Positions 16,054-24,545 of a stretch of DNA of 49,870 nt are shown one piece after another. A model generated the notes under the pieces. It saw only the letters and a list, made by a program, of their open reading frames with translations. It had not been told where the DNA came from and did no database searches. Location: assembly GCA_024699235.1 (NCBI GenBank), contig JAILPY010000114.1, positions 1 through 49,870 on the forward strand, written 5' to 3'. The translations under genes were made by a program, and so were the position numbers. Positions within the stretch are counted from its first letter, which is position 1, and every line of letters begins with the position of its first letter. Source of the DNA: Treponema sp. (GTDB taxonomy: Bacteria > Spirochaetota > Spirochaetia > Treponematales > Treponemataceae).

Positions 16054-16656
16054 ATGCCTGCTACAATAATACCCTCATTCCTTTTATACTGCTTTTCATG
16101 CACTATCACGCCAGGACCTGCAAACATCACTTCTTTAGCGGCAGCCCTGCAATATGGAAAAAAGGCCGCCCTTCAGCAGTGGGCAGGAATAATTACAGGA
16201 TTTCTAATCATATCCCTTGCTTCCGTTCTGCTTACATACTTTTTAGGAACAGCCTTTTCCAGGCATGTTTCAAAGCTTTCTTTTGTCGGCGCAATTTACC
16301 TTATCTATCTGTCCGTCCAGATGCTGAGGATGAATTATTCTCAAGTTAAGGACAGAGACTTAGCAAAACCGAGCTTCCTTTCAGGCTTTATAATCGAAAT
16401 GTCAAACGTAAAGGTTGTCATATTCTGCATGACCTGCCTTTCTGCCTATGCACTTCCTTACAGGCAGGACTTCCTTTCTCTTCTGGCAGTCGGAGCGCTC
16501 CTTATATTTACAGCACCGATGGCAAACCTTATATGGATTTTTACCGGGTCATTGCTTCAGAAATTCTTTGCAAGATATCAAAGGACTGTAAATGCAACAA
16601 TGGCGCTGGCATTGGCTGCTTGCGCCGCAAGCCTTATCATAGGGTCTTTTAAATAA
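16054..16656 (+). CDS. LysE/RhtB-family amino-acid exporter
   Basis: The product is a membrane protein of about 200 residues with six hydrophobic segments and the LysE-family signature near the N-terminus (TPGPANITSLAAALQYGKKAALQQ, where TPGP and the following GxxxxA helix are typical). The family exports amino acids such as homoserine, threonine or lysine; the substrate here is unknown. Two ATGs are possible, 16036 and 16054. Neither has a ribosome-binding site. TTGCGC (16020-16025) and TATATT (16043-16048) at 17 nt would give a leaderless mRNA starting at the second ATG, which also matches the family's usual N-terminus, so I prefer 16054. Confidence 0.75.
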   Translation: MPATIIPSFLLYCFSCTITPGPANITSLAAALQYGKKAALQQWAGIITGFLIISLASVLLTYFLGTAFSRHVSKLSFVGAIYLIYLSVQMLRMNYSQVKDRDLAKPSFLSGFIIEMSNVKVVIFCMTCLSAYALPYRQDFLSLLAVGALLIFTAPMANLIWIFTGSLLQKFFARYQRTVNATMALALAACAASLIIGSFK

Positions 16657-16728
16657 AGCAAGCCTGCACTGTCAAAATAAAAATAATCTGCCGCAACCTA
16701 AAAATTTAATAGACAAAGTTCATTTCCG

Positions 16729-16754
16729 TGATATAATTAGTTTATGCTAACTAA
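16729..16754 (+). promoter_or_regulatory. xylA promoter (extended -10) with an overlapping TTAGTT/AACTAA palindrome
   Basis: TGATATAAT (16729-16737) is an extended -10. TTAGTT (16737-16742) and AACTAA (16749-16754) form a perfect inverted repeat with a 6-nt gap that overlaps the -10 and the start of transcription. The half-site TTAGTT matches the half-site of Firmicute XylR (ROK) operators, though those are more widely spaced. Confidence 0.5.
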
Positions 16755-16783
16755 AATAAGTCTAGCACGGAGGTTTTATTTTC

Positions 16784-18100
16784 ATGGATACATTTTTTAA
16801 AAGTATTCCGGCAGTTAAATACGAAGGTGCCGACAGTACAAATCCGTATGCATTCAAATACTATGACGCTAACCGCCTTTTCATGGGAAAGACCATGAAG
16901 GAGCATCTGCCTTTTGCAATGGCATGGTGGCACAATCTTGGAGCAAACGGCGTTGACATGTTCGGCGTTTCAACAACAGACAAGTCATTCGGTGCAAAGC
17001 CGGGCACTATGGAACATGCAAAGGCAAAAGTTGATGCAGGCGTTGAATTCATGCAGAAGCTCGGCATTGAATATTACTGCTTCCACGACATAGATCTTGT
17101 ACCAGAAGCTGATGACATCAACGAAACAAACCGCAGGCTTGATGAGCTTTCTGACTATCTGCTGGAAAAGACTAAGGGAACAAACATTAAGTGCCTTTGG
17201 GGAACTGCAAACATGTTTGGCAATCCCCGCTACATGAACGGTGCAGGAAGCACTAACTCTGCAGACGTATTCTGCTTTGCTGCAGCACAGGTAAAGAAGG
17301 CCCTTGAAATCACTGTAAAGCTTGGCGGACGGGGATATGTCTTCTGGGGTGGACGCGAAGGCTATGAAACCCTTTTGAATACAGACGTTAAGCTTGAGCA
17401 GGAAAACATTGCAAAGCTCATGCACCTTGCCGTAGATTACGGAAGAAGCATAGGCTTTAAGGGCGACTTCTATATAGAACCAAAGCCAAAGGAACCAATG
17501 AAGCACCAGTACGACTTTGATGCAGCAACGGCAATAGGATTTTTGCGTCAGTACGGCCTGGACAAAGACTTTAAGATGAACATTGAGGCAAACCATGCAA
17601 CGCTTGCCGGCCACACTTTCCAGCATGAGCTTCGCATAAGCCGGATAAACGGAATGCTTGGCTCAATAGATGCAAACCAAGGCGATACCCTCCTTGGATG
17701 GGATACAGATGAATTCCCATGCAATGTCTATGATGCAACGATGGCAATGTACGAAGTCCTTAAGAACGGGGGCCTTACTGGAGGATTTAACTTTGACTCA
17801 AAGACAAGGCGTCCTAGCAATACTATGGAAGATATGTTCCACGCATACATTCTTGGAATGGATACTTTTGCCCTTGGGCTCATAAAGGCTGCCGAACTTA
17901 TTGAAGACGGAAGGATTGACAGCTTTATTAAGGAAAAGTATGCAAGTTACGATACTGGCATCGGAAAGAAAATCCGTGACGGCAATGTTACCCTGCAGGA
18001 ACTTGCAGACCGTGCAGCAGAACTTAAAAAGCCTGCCCTTCCTGGATCTGGCCGCCAGGAATATCTGGAAGCTGTCGTAAACAACATCCTATTTAAATAA
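16784..18100 (+). CDS. xylA: Xylose isomerase
   Basis: The 438-residue enzyme is a class II xylose isomerase of usual length. It interconverts D-xylose and D-xylulose in the cytosol. The catalytic His and Asp lie in [11 protein letters not shown] (H101, D104). The metal/substrate motifs [10 protein letters not shown] and [18 protein letters not shown] follow, and [19 protein letters not shown] is the conserved metal-ligand segment. CGGAGG lies 10 nt upstream of the ATG. No xylulokinase or xylose transporter is adjacent, and a terminator follows directly, so xylA is transcribed alone. Confidence 0.97.
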   Translation: MDTFFKSIPAVKYEGADSTNPYAFKYYDANRLFMGKTMKEHLPFAMAWWHNLGANGVDMFGVSTTDKSFGAKPGTMEHAKAKVDAGVEFMQKLGIEYYCFHDIDLVPEADDINETNRRLDELSDYLLEKTKGTNIKCLWGTANMFGNPRYMNGAGSTNSADVFCFAAAQVKKALEITVKLGGRGYVFWGGREGYETLLNTDVKLEQENIAKLMHLAVDYGRSIGFKGDFYIEPKPKEPMKHQYDFDAATAIGFLRQYGLDKDFKMNIEANHATLAGHTFQHELRISRINGMLGSIDANQGDTLLGWDTDEFPCNVYDATMAMYEVLKNGGLTGGFNFDSKTRRPSNTMEDMFHAYILGMDTFALGLIKAAELIEDGRIDSFIKEKYASYDTGIGKKIRDGNVTLQELADRAAELKKPALPGSGRQEYLEAVVNNILFK

Positions 18101-18123
18101 TAGAATTATTTTTTACCCCTAAA

Positions 18124-18160
18124 GGCAACCGGTTGTGAAGGCTTCCGGCTGCCTTTTTTT
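18124..18160 (+). terminator. Intrinsic terminator of xylA
   Basis: GGCAACCGG (18124-18132) pairs with CCGGCTGCC (18145-18153) with one internal A-C mismatch, followed by seven T. Confidence 0.85.
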
Positions 18161-18171
18161 ATAAAAAAACA

Positions 18172-18204
18172 ACATTCATCCCAGAAATTCGACATTCATC
18201 CCAG
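18172..18204. repeat. 13-bp direct repeat with 20-bp period upstream of a lipoprotein gene
   Basis: ACATTCATCCCAG occurs at 18172-18184 and 18192-18204, exactly two helical turns apart, just upstream of the lipoprotein promoter (TTGCAC 18210-18215, TATAAA 18233-18238). The position suits an activator site; no protein is implied by sequence. Confidence 0.5.
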
Positions 18205-18209
18205 TTTTA

Positions 18210-18238
18210 TTGCACGGACCTTCATTGCATGTTATAAA
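18210..18238 (+). promoter_or_regulatory. Predicted promoter of the BspA-like lipoprotein gene
   Basis: TTGCAC (18210-18215) and TATAAA (18233-18238) at 17 nt. The in-frame ATG at 18238 overlaps the -10 and therefore cannot be the start. Confidence 0.5.
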
Positions 18239-18291
18239 TGACGAAGATATATAAAAGTAAATTTGTCCTACAGACAAAAAAAGGAGATGTT

Positions 18292-19410
18292 ATGAAAAAG
18301 TTTTCTGTCAAAGCCATCAGGACTTTTATGACCTTCATTGCAGTCATTTTATTTAGTTTTATGTATTTTTCATGCGCTGGAGGTGAAGGCGGAGCAGATT
18401 CTTCTTCAGAAAGCCTTGCCCTCAACATTACTACTTCACGGGGAAGGGCAGCATCTCTTGTAAGCTATGACTTTACAGTAAGAATTACAGGAAGTTCCTA
18501 TTCAATTGAAAAAATGAAAAGCGGCAATCCTGTTACGTTTTATTTTGATGACATTCCGACAGAAGAAACTTTAGACATAAATGTTTTAGTAAAACTTGGA
18601 AGCCTGCTTGTATACACTGGAAACAAGACAACAAGCATAGATGCCGGTGACAGTGAAATTACCATAGACTTATCAAGCAATCTTGAGGATACCTTAAATG
18701 TTTCTTCTGGAGATATATGCAATTTAAGGACCTTAATCTCTAAAAGTACGGCAGAAACTCCTACTGTAATTCTAAAGGAGGACTGCAGTAACAGTGACAT
18801 TACTGATGCTATCGGACAGATAAGCAGTTCTGGAAAAAACGTAAACCTAAACCTTATGAATGTCCAAAAAACTTCATACAGCAGTACTGACATCTCAGAA
18901 TTTAACAGCTGTTCGTACCTTACGCTTGTTCAGCTTGCAAATAATTCTACCCTTGACGGAGTTTCAAGCAAAATAGCATGTTCAAGTCCAACAATAAAGC
19001 TTCCTAGCGAAGGCTATGCAAATACAGTACTTATGATAGAAAATAATTCAAACCTTACAAATGTCACGCTCGATTACGACAGCAAATATACGACCGTATC
19101 TAAAATAGGCACTCTTCCTACAAGAGTTACAGGCCTTAAGCTTACTGGAGTAAAGACAATAAGCGACGATGCATTCAAAGGCTGGGAAGGATTAAAGAAT
19201 TCTACAGTAACCATTCCTGCAAGCGTAACAAAAATAAATCAGCATGCATTTGCCGTTGGCGGAGGAGACGATACCGGAAGCCTGAAACTGAATTTTGAAG
19301 TAACCTCAGGCTGGAAAAAGGATCTAGGCAATGGTAGCTGGGCCGACTATACAATGTCATCGCCTCAGCCTGCTTCAAGCATCGTATACTACGGCTTTAA
19401 GAGAGAGTAA
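18292..19410 (+). CDS. Lipoprotein with N-terminal beta-domain and C-terminal leucine-rich (BspA-like) repeat
   Basis: The frame is open from 18238, but the ATG at 18292 has AAAAAGGAG at good spacing and starts a signal peptide (MKKFSVKAIRTFMTF) ending in a spirochaete-type lipobox FMYFSC, so the mature protein would be lipid-anchored at Cys27. The 372-residue product then has a Ser-rich linker and an N-terminal domain that matches the lipoprotein at 21661-22440 (FDDIP, then Y-G-K and a DLSSNL/SLHNM end). A C-terminal region with LRR_5 features follows: LPTRVTGLKLTGVKTI and AFKGWEGLKNSTVTIPASVTKI. Such repeats mediate adhesion in Treponema and Bacteroidota surface proteins. Function here is not known. 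Confidence 0.75.
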   Translation: MKKFSVKAIRTFMTFIAVILFSFMYFSCAGGEGGADSSSESLALNITTSRGRAASLVSYDFTVRITGSSYSIEKMKSGNPVTFYFDDIPTEETLDINVLVKLGSLLVYTGNKTTSIDAGDSEITIDLSSNLEDTLNVSSGDICNLRTLISKSTAETPTVILKEDCSNSDITDAIGQISSSGKNVNLNLMNVQKTSYSSTDISEFNSCSYLTLVQLANNSTLDGVSSKIACSSPTIKLPSEGYANTVLMIENNSNLTNVTLDYDSKYTTVSKIGTLPTRVTGLKLTGVKTISDDAFKGWEGLKNSTVTIPASVTKINQHAFAVGGGDDTGSLKLNFEVTSGWKKDLGNGSWADYTMSSPQPASSIVYYGFKRE

Positions 19411-19431
19411 AGCCTGCACTAAGGCAGTCAA

Positions 19432-19460
19432 TTGAAACATTTTACATTATCAGATAGAAT
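19432..19460 (+). promoter_or_regulatory. Predicted promoter of the DUF711 gene (leaderless)
   Basis: TTGAAA (19432-19437) and TAGAAT (19455-19460) at 17 nt. The ATG at 19470 lies 9 nt after the -10, and no Shine-Dalgarno is present. The same two hexamers and gap recur at the proAB operon (27167-27195). Confidence 0.6.
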
Positions 19461-19469
19461 GACTTCATT

Positions 19470-20831
19470 ATGATATTTTCACCGGTAGAAATTGAACAGA
19501 CTGTAAATATGTTTATGCGGCAGAAGCTCGACATCCGCTGCATTACTATGGGCATATCCCTTCTTGACTGTGCCGCAGAGGACAGCAAGGTTGCCTGCCA
19601 GAAGATTTATGACAAGATTATGAAGAGGGCTCAGAATCTTGTAAAAGTCGGTCAGGACATAGAAAAAGAATTCGGCGTTCCAATCATTAACAAGCGCATT
19701 TCAGTAACGCCTATTGCCCTTGTTGCCGGTGCAAGCAATGCAAAATCCTACGTAGACTACTGCCGCACGCTCGACAAGTGCGCCCACGAACTTGGAGTAA
19801 ACTTCCTTGGGGGATTCAGCGCCCTTGTACAGAAAGGCATTACTCCAGCAGACAGGACTCTCATAGAATCTATCCCAGAAGCTCTTGCCGAAACAGAGTG
19901 CGTATGCTCTTCTGTAAACGTCGGCACTACAAAGAACGGCATAAACATGAATGCCGTAAAGCTGATGGGCGAAATCATAAAAAAGACAGCTGACATTTCA
20001 AAGGACAAGCCTGTAAACGGATGTGCAAAGCTCGTTGTATTCTGCAACGCACCTGAAGACAATCCTTTTATGGCTGGCGCTTTCCACGGACCTGGAGAAG
20101 GAGATGCCGTCATTAACGTTGGCGTTTCTGGACCTGGCGTCATTCTTGCAGCAGCAAAGGAATTTAAAGGCAAGCCTATAAATGAACTTGCTGACGGCAT
20201 TAAGAAGATGGCATTCAAAATTACAAGAATGGGCCAGCTTGTAGGCTCAGAAGCAGCCCGCAGGCTTGGCGTTGACTTTGGCATCCTTGACCTTTCTCTT
20301 GCCCCTACTCCTGCAGTCGGCGATTCTGTTGCCCGAATCCTTGAGGAAATAGGCCTTGAAGGCTGCGGCGCTCCGGGAACAACAGCAGCCCTTGCAATGC
20401 TTACTGATATGGTAAAGAAAGGCGGCGTTATGGCAAGCACAAACGTCGGAGGCCTGAGCGGAGCCTTCATTCCTGTAAGTGAAGACGAAGGCATGATTAA
20501 TGCCGTAAAGCAGAACAGCATTTGCCTCGAAAAGCTTGAGGCTATGACAACGGTATGTTCTGTCGGACTGGACATGATTGCCATTCCTGGCGACACTCCA
20601 GCAACGACAATAAGCGGAATTCTTGCAGATGAATTTGCCATTGGAATGGTTAACAACAAGACTACAGCATGCCGCCTTATTCCTGCACCTGGAAAGAAAG
20701 CCGGTGAATGGGTTGAATTCGGAGGACTTCTTGGCGGATGTCCTGTCATGAACGTAAACAAGTTCAGCTGCGCAGATTTCATTAACCGCGGCGGACGCAT
20801 TCCAGCACCTATCCATTCTTTCAGGAACTAA
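19470..20831 (+). CDS. DUF711 / UPF0210 family protein (PFL family)
   Basis: The 453-residue cytosolic protein matches the DUF711 (UPF0210, PFL) family in full length: [25 protein letters not shown] at the start, [30 protein letters not shown], and the C-terminal [36 protein letters not shown]. The biochemical role of the family is not established. In many bacteria it sits beside a small ACT-domain gene (UPF0237); none is seen here. It starts at an ATG without a ribosome-binding site, directly after a promoter. A GNAT gene follows 2 nt after its stop. Confidence 0.88.
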   Translation: MIFSPVEIEQTVNMFMRQKLDIRCITMGISLLDCAAEDSKVACQKIYDKIMKRAQNLVKVGQDIEKEFGVPIINKRISVTPIALVAGASNAKSYVDYCRTLDKCAHELGVNFLGGFSALVQKGITPADRTLIESIPEALAETECVCSSVNVGTTKNGINMNAVKLMGEIIKKTADISKDKPVNGCAKLVVFCNAPEDNPFMAGAFHGPGEGDAVINVGVSGPGVILAAAKEFKGKPINELADGIKKMAFKITRMGQLVGSEAARRLGVDFGILDLSLAPTPAVGDSVARILEEIGLEGCGAPGTTAALAMLTDMVKKGGVMASTNVGGLSGAFIPVSEDEGMINAVKQNSICLEKLEAMTTVCSVGLDMIAIPGDTPATTISGILADEFAIGMVNNKTTACRLIPAPGKKAGEWVEFGGLLGGCPVMNVNKFSCADFINRGGRIPAPIHSFRN

Positions 20832-20833
20832 AA

Positions 20834-21664
20834 TTGCCTTCCCTGCACATTCTTTTGGCGCAGACTGAACAGCAGTATACTGCAGCAAAATATTTTGTCA
20901 TGCAATATGAGCAGCACTGCTGTTCTTTAATGCAAAAAATCATTGCAGGGGAACACAGTCTTTATTTAATTACCGAACAAAACAAGCTACTGGGCGTATT
21001 TTATTTTTTAGAACACAGCGTCCTGTTTCCTTGCCTGCCCCACAGAAGCAGGGAACTTGCAGAACTCTTGCAGCGCTTCTTTCATAAAAGGCATATCTTC
21101 TGCATCAACGGAAAATCTGACTACGTTACGTTCTTAAACAAGCTTCTGACAGACAATGAAGACCATGAGATTGCAGACACTCGCTTTTACCATCTGATGG
21201 AGCACGAATATTCCATACACCTTAAGCTTGACCCGCCATATTCGCTTGAGCAATGCACAGTTTCTAAGGCGGACGCCCTTTTTCCCCTTCACCTTGCATT
21301 TATTATGGAAGAAGTGCGAAGCCCTCTTTCTGATCCTGACCCTATTGAAGAAAGGAAGTCCTTAAAGCAAATCCTTGCATCTCAATACGTTTTAGCAATA
21401 TTAAAGGATGGAACTCCTGTAGCAAAGGCCCAGACTAATGCCAAGGGCATAAAGTACATACAGATTGGAGGCGTATACACTGAAAAACAGAGCAGGAAGC
21501 ATGGATTTGCAGGCATGCTTGTATCCGAAATTGCTGACTGGGGACAAAAACAAGATAAAAAAACTGTCCTATTTGTAAACAAATATAATGAATCTGCAAT
21601 CCATGCCTATGAAAATGCAGGGTTTACTGCAGTAGACAGCTTTACCATTACTTACTTTGCCTAG
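20834..21664 (+). CDS. GNAT-family N-acetyltransferase with an extra N-terminal domain
   Basis: The 276-residue protein carries a C-terminal GNAT fold (about residues 140-275) with the acetyl-CoA motif IGGVYTEKQSRKHGFAGMLV and the terminal FVNKYNESAIHAYENAGF segment. The N-terminal half is less clear and may be a degenerate second GNAT domain. The start is taken as TTG at 20834, 2 nt after the DUF711 stop, implying coupled translation; no ATG is better placed. The substrate is unknown. Its TAG stop overlaps the stop of the convergent lipoprotein gene in the tetranucleotide CTAG. Confidence 0.75.
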   Translation: MPSLHILLAQTEQQYTAAKYFVMQYEQHCCSLMQKIIAGEHSLYLITEQNKLLGVFYFLEHSVLFPCLPHRSRELAELLQRFFHKRHIFCINGKSDYVTFLNKLLTDNEDHEIADTRFYHLMEHEYSIHLKLDPPYSLEQCTVSKADALFPLHLAFIMEEVRSPLSDPDPIEERKSLKQILASQYVLAILKDGTPVAKAQTNAKGIKYIQIGGVYTEKQSRKHGFAGMLVSEIADWGQKQDKKTVLFVNKYNESAIHAYENAGFTAVDSFTITYFA

Positions 21665-22440
21665 CTGTAGTTGTATGTAAAAGATAGCTGATATCCGCTA
21701 GAATCTGTAAATTGAACGACATTTTCATTCATGGAATTAACAGAATTTGAAGTCGATATCGTTAGAGGCTGCTCCAAGATGACAAAAGCTGTGCCGGCAA
21801 TATCTGCAGAATCTAGGCTAACAGGGTCTGTACTGTAAGGCCTATACGTATATACCTTTAAGGCAAGGTTTTCAGCTTCTGCGCTGCCAGTATAGGTACC
21901 TTCCGCTATTGAATATGAATAGCAGGTTATTGCAAATTTTCCAGTAGAAGGATACAAATTAAGGGCAAAAGTCCCTATATTAATGGATGTGTCTCCATAT
22001 TTAGTGGATAAATCGTCTGCAATCATGTTGTGTAAGCTAACGTTTATTACAGTTTCACCTTCTGGTATAACAACGGCATTGGACTTTCCCGAATACCTGT
22101 GAAAATATACATCCGAATAGCTGGTATGATAGACCTGCACTTCGCCCCATATTTCAGAGCCTACAGGAATATCGTCAAATGATACGCTCTGCTGGCCTCC
22201 AGAAGTAAGCCTAAGGGTCTTTGTTTCCTCGCAGTCGCCGCACATTGAAACTACAGCATAATATCCGTCAAAGGACTGTTCCTGAGTGATATTCCTGCTA
22301 AAATCGGAGGAACTGAGCGAAAAGGATACTGTAGAAGAGTCGCTGGAAGAAGAAGTTCCTCCTCCTGCACAGGACAGATTCAAAATAGCATATAATATTA
22401 CTGTAAAAAAGAAAAAAGTTCGAATACATAGTCTTGCCAT
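21661..22440 (-). CDS. Lipoprotein with a beta-domain shared with the 18292 lipoprotein
   Basis: The frame opens at 22467, but the ATG at 22440 has CAGGAGG 7 nt upstream and begins a clean signal peptide (MARLCIRTFFFF) with lipobox LNLSC, giving 259 residues. After a Ser-rich linker the first domain resembles the N-terminal domain of the other lipoprotein (SFDDIPVGSEIWGEV against YFDDIPTEETLDINV, then YSGKSNAVV and VINVSLHNM). The C-terminal half is an all-beta segment of unknown type and lacks the leucine-rich repeat. It is probably surface or periplasmic; function unknown. It has its own promoter at 22472-22501 on the minus strand. Confidence 0.7.
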   Translation of the reverse strand: MARLCIRTFFFFTVILYAILNLSCAGGGTSSSSDSSTVSFSLSSSDFSRNITQEQSFDGYYAVVSMCGDCEETKTLRLTSGGQQSVSFDDIPVGSEIWGEVQVYHTSYSDVYFHRYSGKSNAVVIPEGETVINVSLHNMIADDLSTKYGDTSINIGTFALNLYPSTGKFAITCYSYSIAEGTYTGSAEAENLALKVYTYRPYSTDPVSLDSADIAGTAFVILEQPLTISTSNSVNSMNENVVQFTDSSGYQLSFTYNYS

Positions 22441-22471
22441 ACTCGCACCTCCTGAAACTATTTCCATTTAA

Positions 22472-22501
22472 ACCATAAACCAATAAATATTGATATGTCA
22501 A
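22472..22501 (-). promoter_or_regulatory. Predicted promoter of the minus-strand lipoprotein gene
   Basis: TTGACA (22501-22496) and TATGGT (22477-22472) on the minus strand with an 18-nt spacer, about 32 nt before the ATG. Confidence 0.45.
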
Positions 22502-22531
22502 CCTATTCATTTTGATTATCTTTATTTTTAT

Positions 22532-22560
22532 TTGACATTTCTTTAAAGTTTTTCGATAAT
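22532..22560 (+). promoter_or_regulatory. Predicted promoter of the PBP-GGDEF gene (leaderless)
   Basis: A perfect TTGACA (22532-22537) and GATAAT (22555-22560) at 17 nt. The ATG at 22570 is 9 nt after the -10 with no Shine-Dalgarno at usable distance. Confidence 0.6.
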
Positions 22561-22569
22561 TTAAAGGAT

Positions 22570-24528
22570 ATGGGTAGAAAGCGAATTGGTCTTCAGTTAA
22601 ATTCTCTTATTAGCGGTTACAACATAGACATATTTAATGCAATGGAAACAGTCTGCCGTCAGAAGAATTACGACCTTACAGTTTTTCAGGGAGGCGTTGA
22701 ATACGGCACTCCGGCAACCCGCCAGCAGCAATTCATATACAAGCACATAAACAGAAACAATATTGACGGCCTAGTCATTACCTCTGGCTATTACAAGGCC
22801 ATAGAAGCCAATGTCAAAAGCGAAAAAGAAAAACTAGCTCCTACAGTTCCGCAAATTGCAATTGCAGAAACAAAGGAAGGCGAACCTTATATTTACAGTG
22901 AATTTGAACAGAACTTTGTAAATATGATCGAACACATGGTTAATGTCCATAACTGCAGGACATTTAATATTGTTTCCGGCCTTGAAAGCAATACGGATTC
23001 AAGAAGACGCATGAAAATATGCCTCTCTACTCTGGCAAAGCATAACATACAGGTAGAAAAAAAGCGTCTCTACATCGGCGGATTTACAGAAGAAGGCGGA
23101 TTTAATGCCCTTCACTACTACATAAAGCATAACCTTCTGCCGACTGACTGCATAATATGCCTGAATGACGATATGGCAGTAGGACTTATAGACTACGCAA
23201 CGTCGCTTAACTATAAAATCCCTGGTGATTTTTATGTAATAGGCTTTGACGACAGCGGCCATTCTGAATTTAACCACATAACAATTACGACAGTAGGCGG
23301 CAACATGAGGCAGTTTGCTGCAAAAGCTGTAAACTGCATCGAACAGATGTGGAACGGAGAATCTGTTCCTCAGCAGATAAAAATTCCCAGCCTTGTAAAA
23401 TACAGGAAATCTTGCGGATGCGTTGAACCTACAGATTTTGAAAGCGATTACAGGGATTCAGAGGGAAATCTTGTCCCTTATTCCTATTCTACAATAAATT
23501 TTATGCACCAGCAGTATTTCAGGCTGGATCATGACATTGTACTTCTGCAGAAATTCTTTGAATCGCAGGTTAAGCCTATTACAATACAGGAATTTATACC
23601 TGAACTAAAAAGATGGCTTCCGAAGCTGCACATTCATTCATGTGCAATCATTATGTTTAAAAATAAAATCCACATAGAAAGCGATGAAGACTTTGAGCTT
23701 CCTTCCATTGCAGACGTCCTGATGGTCTACGAAGAAGGAATAAAGCAGACTCGCGACGCTATTTCCTTTAATCCACAGGAATGCCTGTATCCTGAAGATT
23801 TATTTACAGAACACAGAATAACGCAGTTTGTGCGCACTCTGTACTATAACAATTTCATTTACGGCTACATGGTATATGAACCTGAAAACCTGCCGTCAAC
23901 CCTTTATGACACTACTTACAGCATGATTTCCCATGTATTCAACTCGTCTATTTTCTTTACGGAAAAGCTTGCACTTGAAAGCCATCAGAATTTAATGATG
24001 GAGCAGCTTGAAAAGACTAATACGCAGCTAACTGGAATTTCTCAGACTGATGAGCTGACAAAGCTGTACAACCGAAGGGGATTTTTCTGCCTTGGGCAGC
24101 AGACCATTAACCTTGCCGTTGAAATGGGCAACAAGGGACTTGTCTTTTATTCCGATATGGACGGCCTTAAAAGAATAAACGATACATACGGTCATGATGC
24201 CGGAGACCAGGCTATAATTGGCATGGGGCATATTTTAAGGAAAACCTTCCGGGCCCATGATGTCATTGCAAGGCTTGGCGGCGATGAATTCGTAATTGTT
24301 GCAGCAGGCGTAGACTCTTCCTTTATTCCTAAAGTACAGGAACGCATTAAAGATGCCTGTGAAGAATGGTATATGAAAACCCATTCCCTATTCCGGCTGA
24401 GCATAAGCCTTGGAGCTGTGGAATTTAAAGAAGGGAATGTAAATCTTGGAGACTTGCTTTCACAGGCAGACAAGCTTTTATATGAAGAAAAAGAAAGAAA
24501 GCATACCCGTTCTTCTGTAAAAGAATAA
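22570..24528 (+). CDS. Cytosolic periplasmic-binding-protein-like sensor fused to a GGDEF diguanylate cyclase
   Basis: The 652-residue protein has no signal peptide or membrane segment. Residues 3-285 look like the effector-binding half of a LacI regulator (RIGLQLNSLISGY, then GFDDSGHSEF) but the DNA-binding helix-turn-helix is absent. A middle region of about 190 residues links to a C-terminal GGDEF domain (about 490-648). The active motif GGDEF is intact at 570-574. An inhibitory RxxD site (R561-D564) stands exactly five residues before it, so the enzyme should make cyclic-di-GMP and be product-inhibited. Binding of a sugar-like ligand presumably controls the cyclase. Confidence 0.88.
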   Translation: MGRKRIGLQLNSLISGYNIDIFNAMETVCRQKNYDLTVFQGGVEYGTPATRQQQFIYKHINRNNIDGLVITSGYYKAIEANVKSEKEKLAPTVPQIAIAETKEGEPYIYSEFEQNFVNMIEHMVNVHNCRTFNIVSGLESNTDSRRRMKICLSTLAKHNIQVEKKRLYIGGFTEEGGFNALHYYIKHNLLPTDCIICLNDDMAVGLIDYATSLNYKIPGDFYVIGFDDSGHSEFNHITITTVGGNMRQFAAKAVNCIEQMWNGESVPQQIKIPSLVKYRKSCGCVEPTDFESDYRDSEGNLVPYSYSTINFMHQQYFRLDHDIVLLQKFFESQVKPITIQEFIPELKRWLPKLHIHSCAIIMFKNKIHIESDEDFELPSIADVLMVYEEGIKQTRDAISFNPQECLYPEDLFTEHRITQFVRTLYYNNFIYGYMVYEPENLPSTLYDTTYSMISHVFNSSIFFTEKLALESHQNLMMEQLEKTNTQLTGISQTDELTKLYNRRGFFCLGQQTINLAVEMGNKGLVFYSDMDGLKRINDTYGHDAGDQAIIGMGHILRKTFRAHDVIARLGGDEFVIVAAGVDSSFIPKVQERIKDACEEWYMKTHSLFRLSISLGAVEFKEGNVNLGDLLSQADKLLYEEKERKHTRSSVKE

Positions 24529-24545
24529 AGCCTTACAGTCTTTAT

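Noticed and set aside
16985..17626. A 213-codon minus-strand frame
   Set aside because: Shadow of xylA; no ribosome-binding site or domain.
19757..20800. A 347-codon open frame on the minus strand
   Set aside because: Antisense shadow of the DUF711 gene; low-complexity Pro/Ser/Ala translation typical of the complement of a well-used coding frame.
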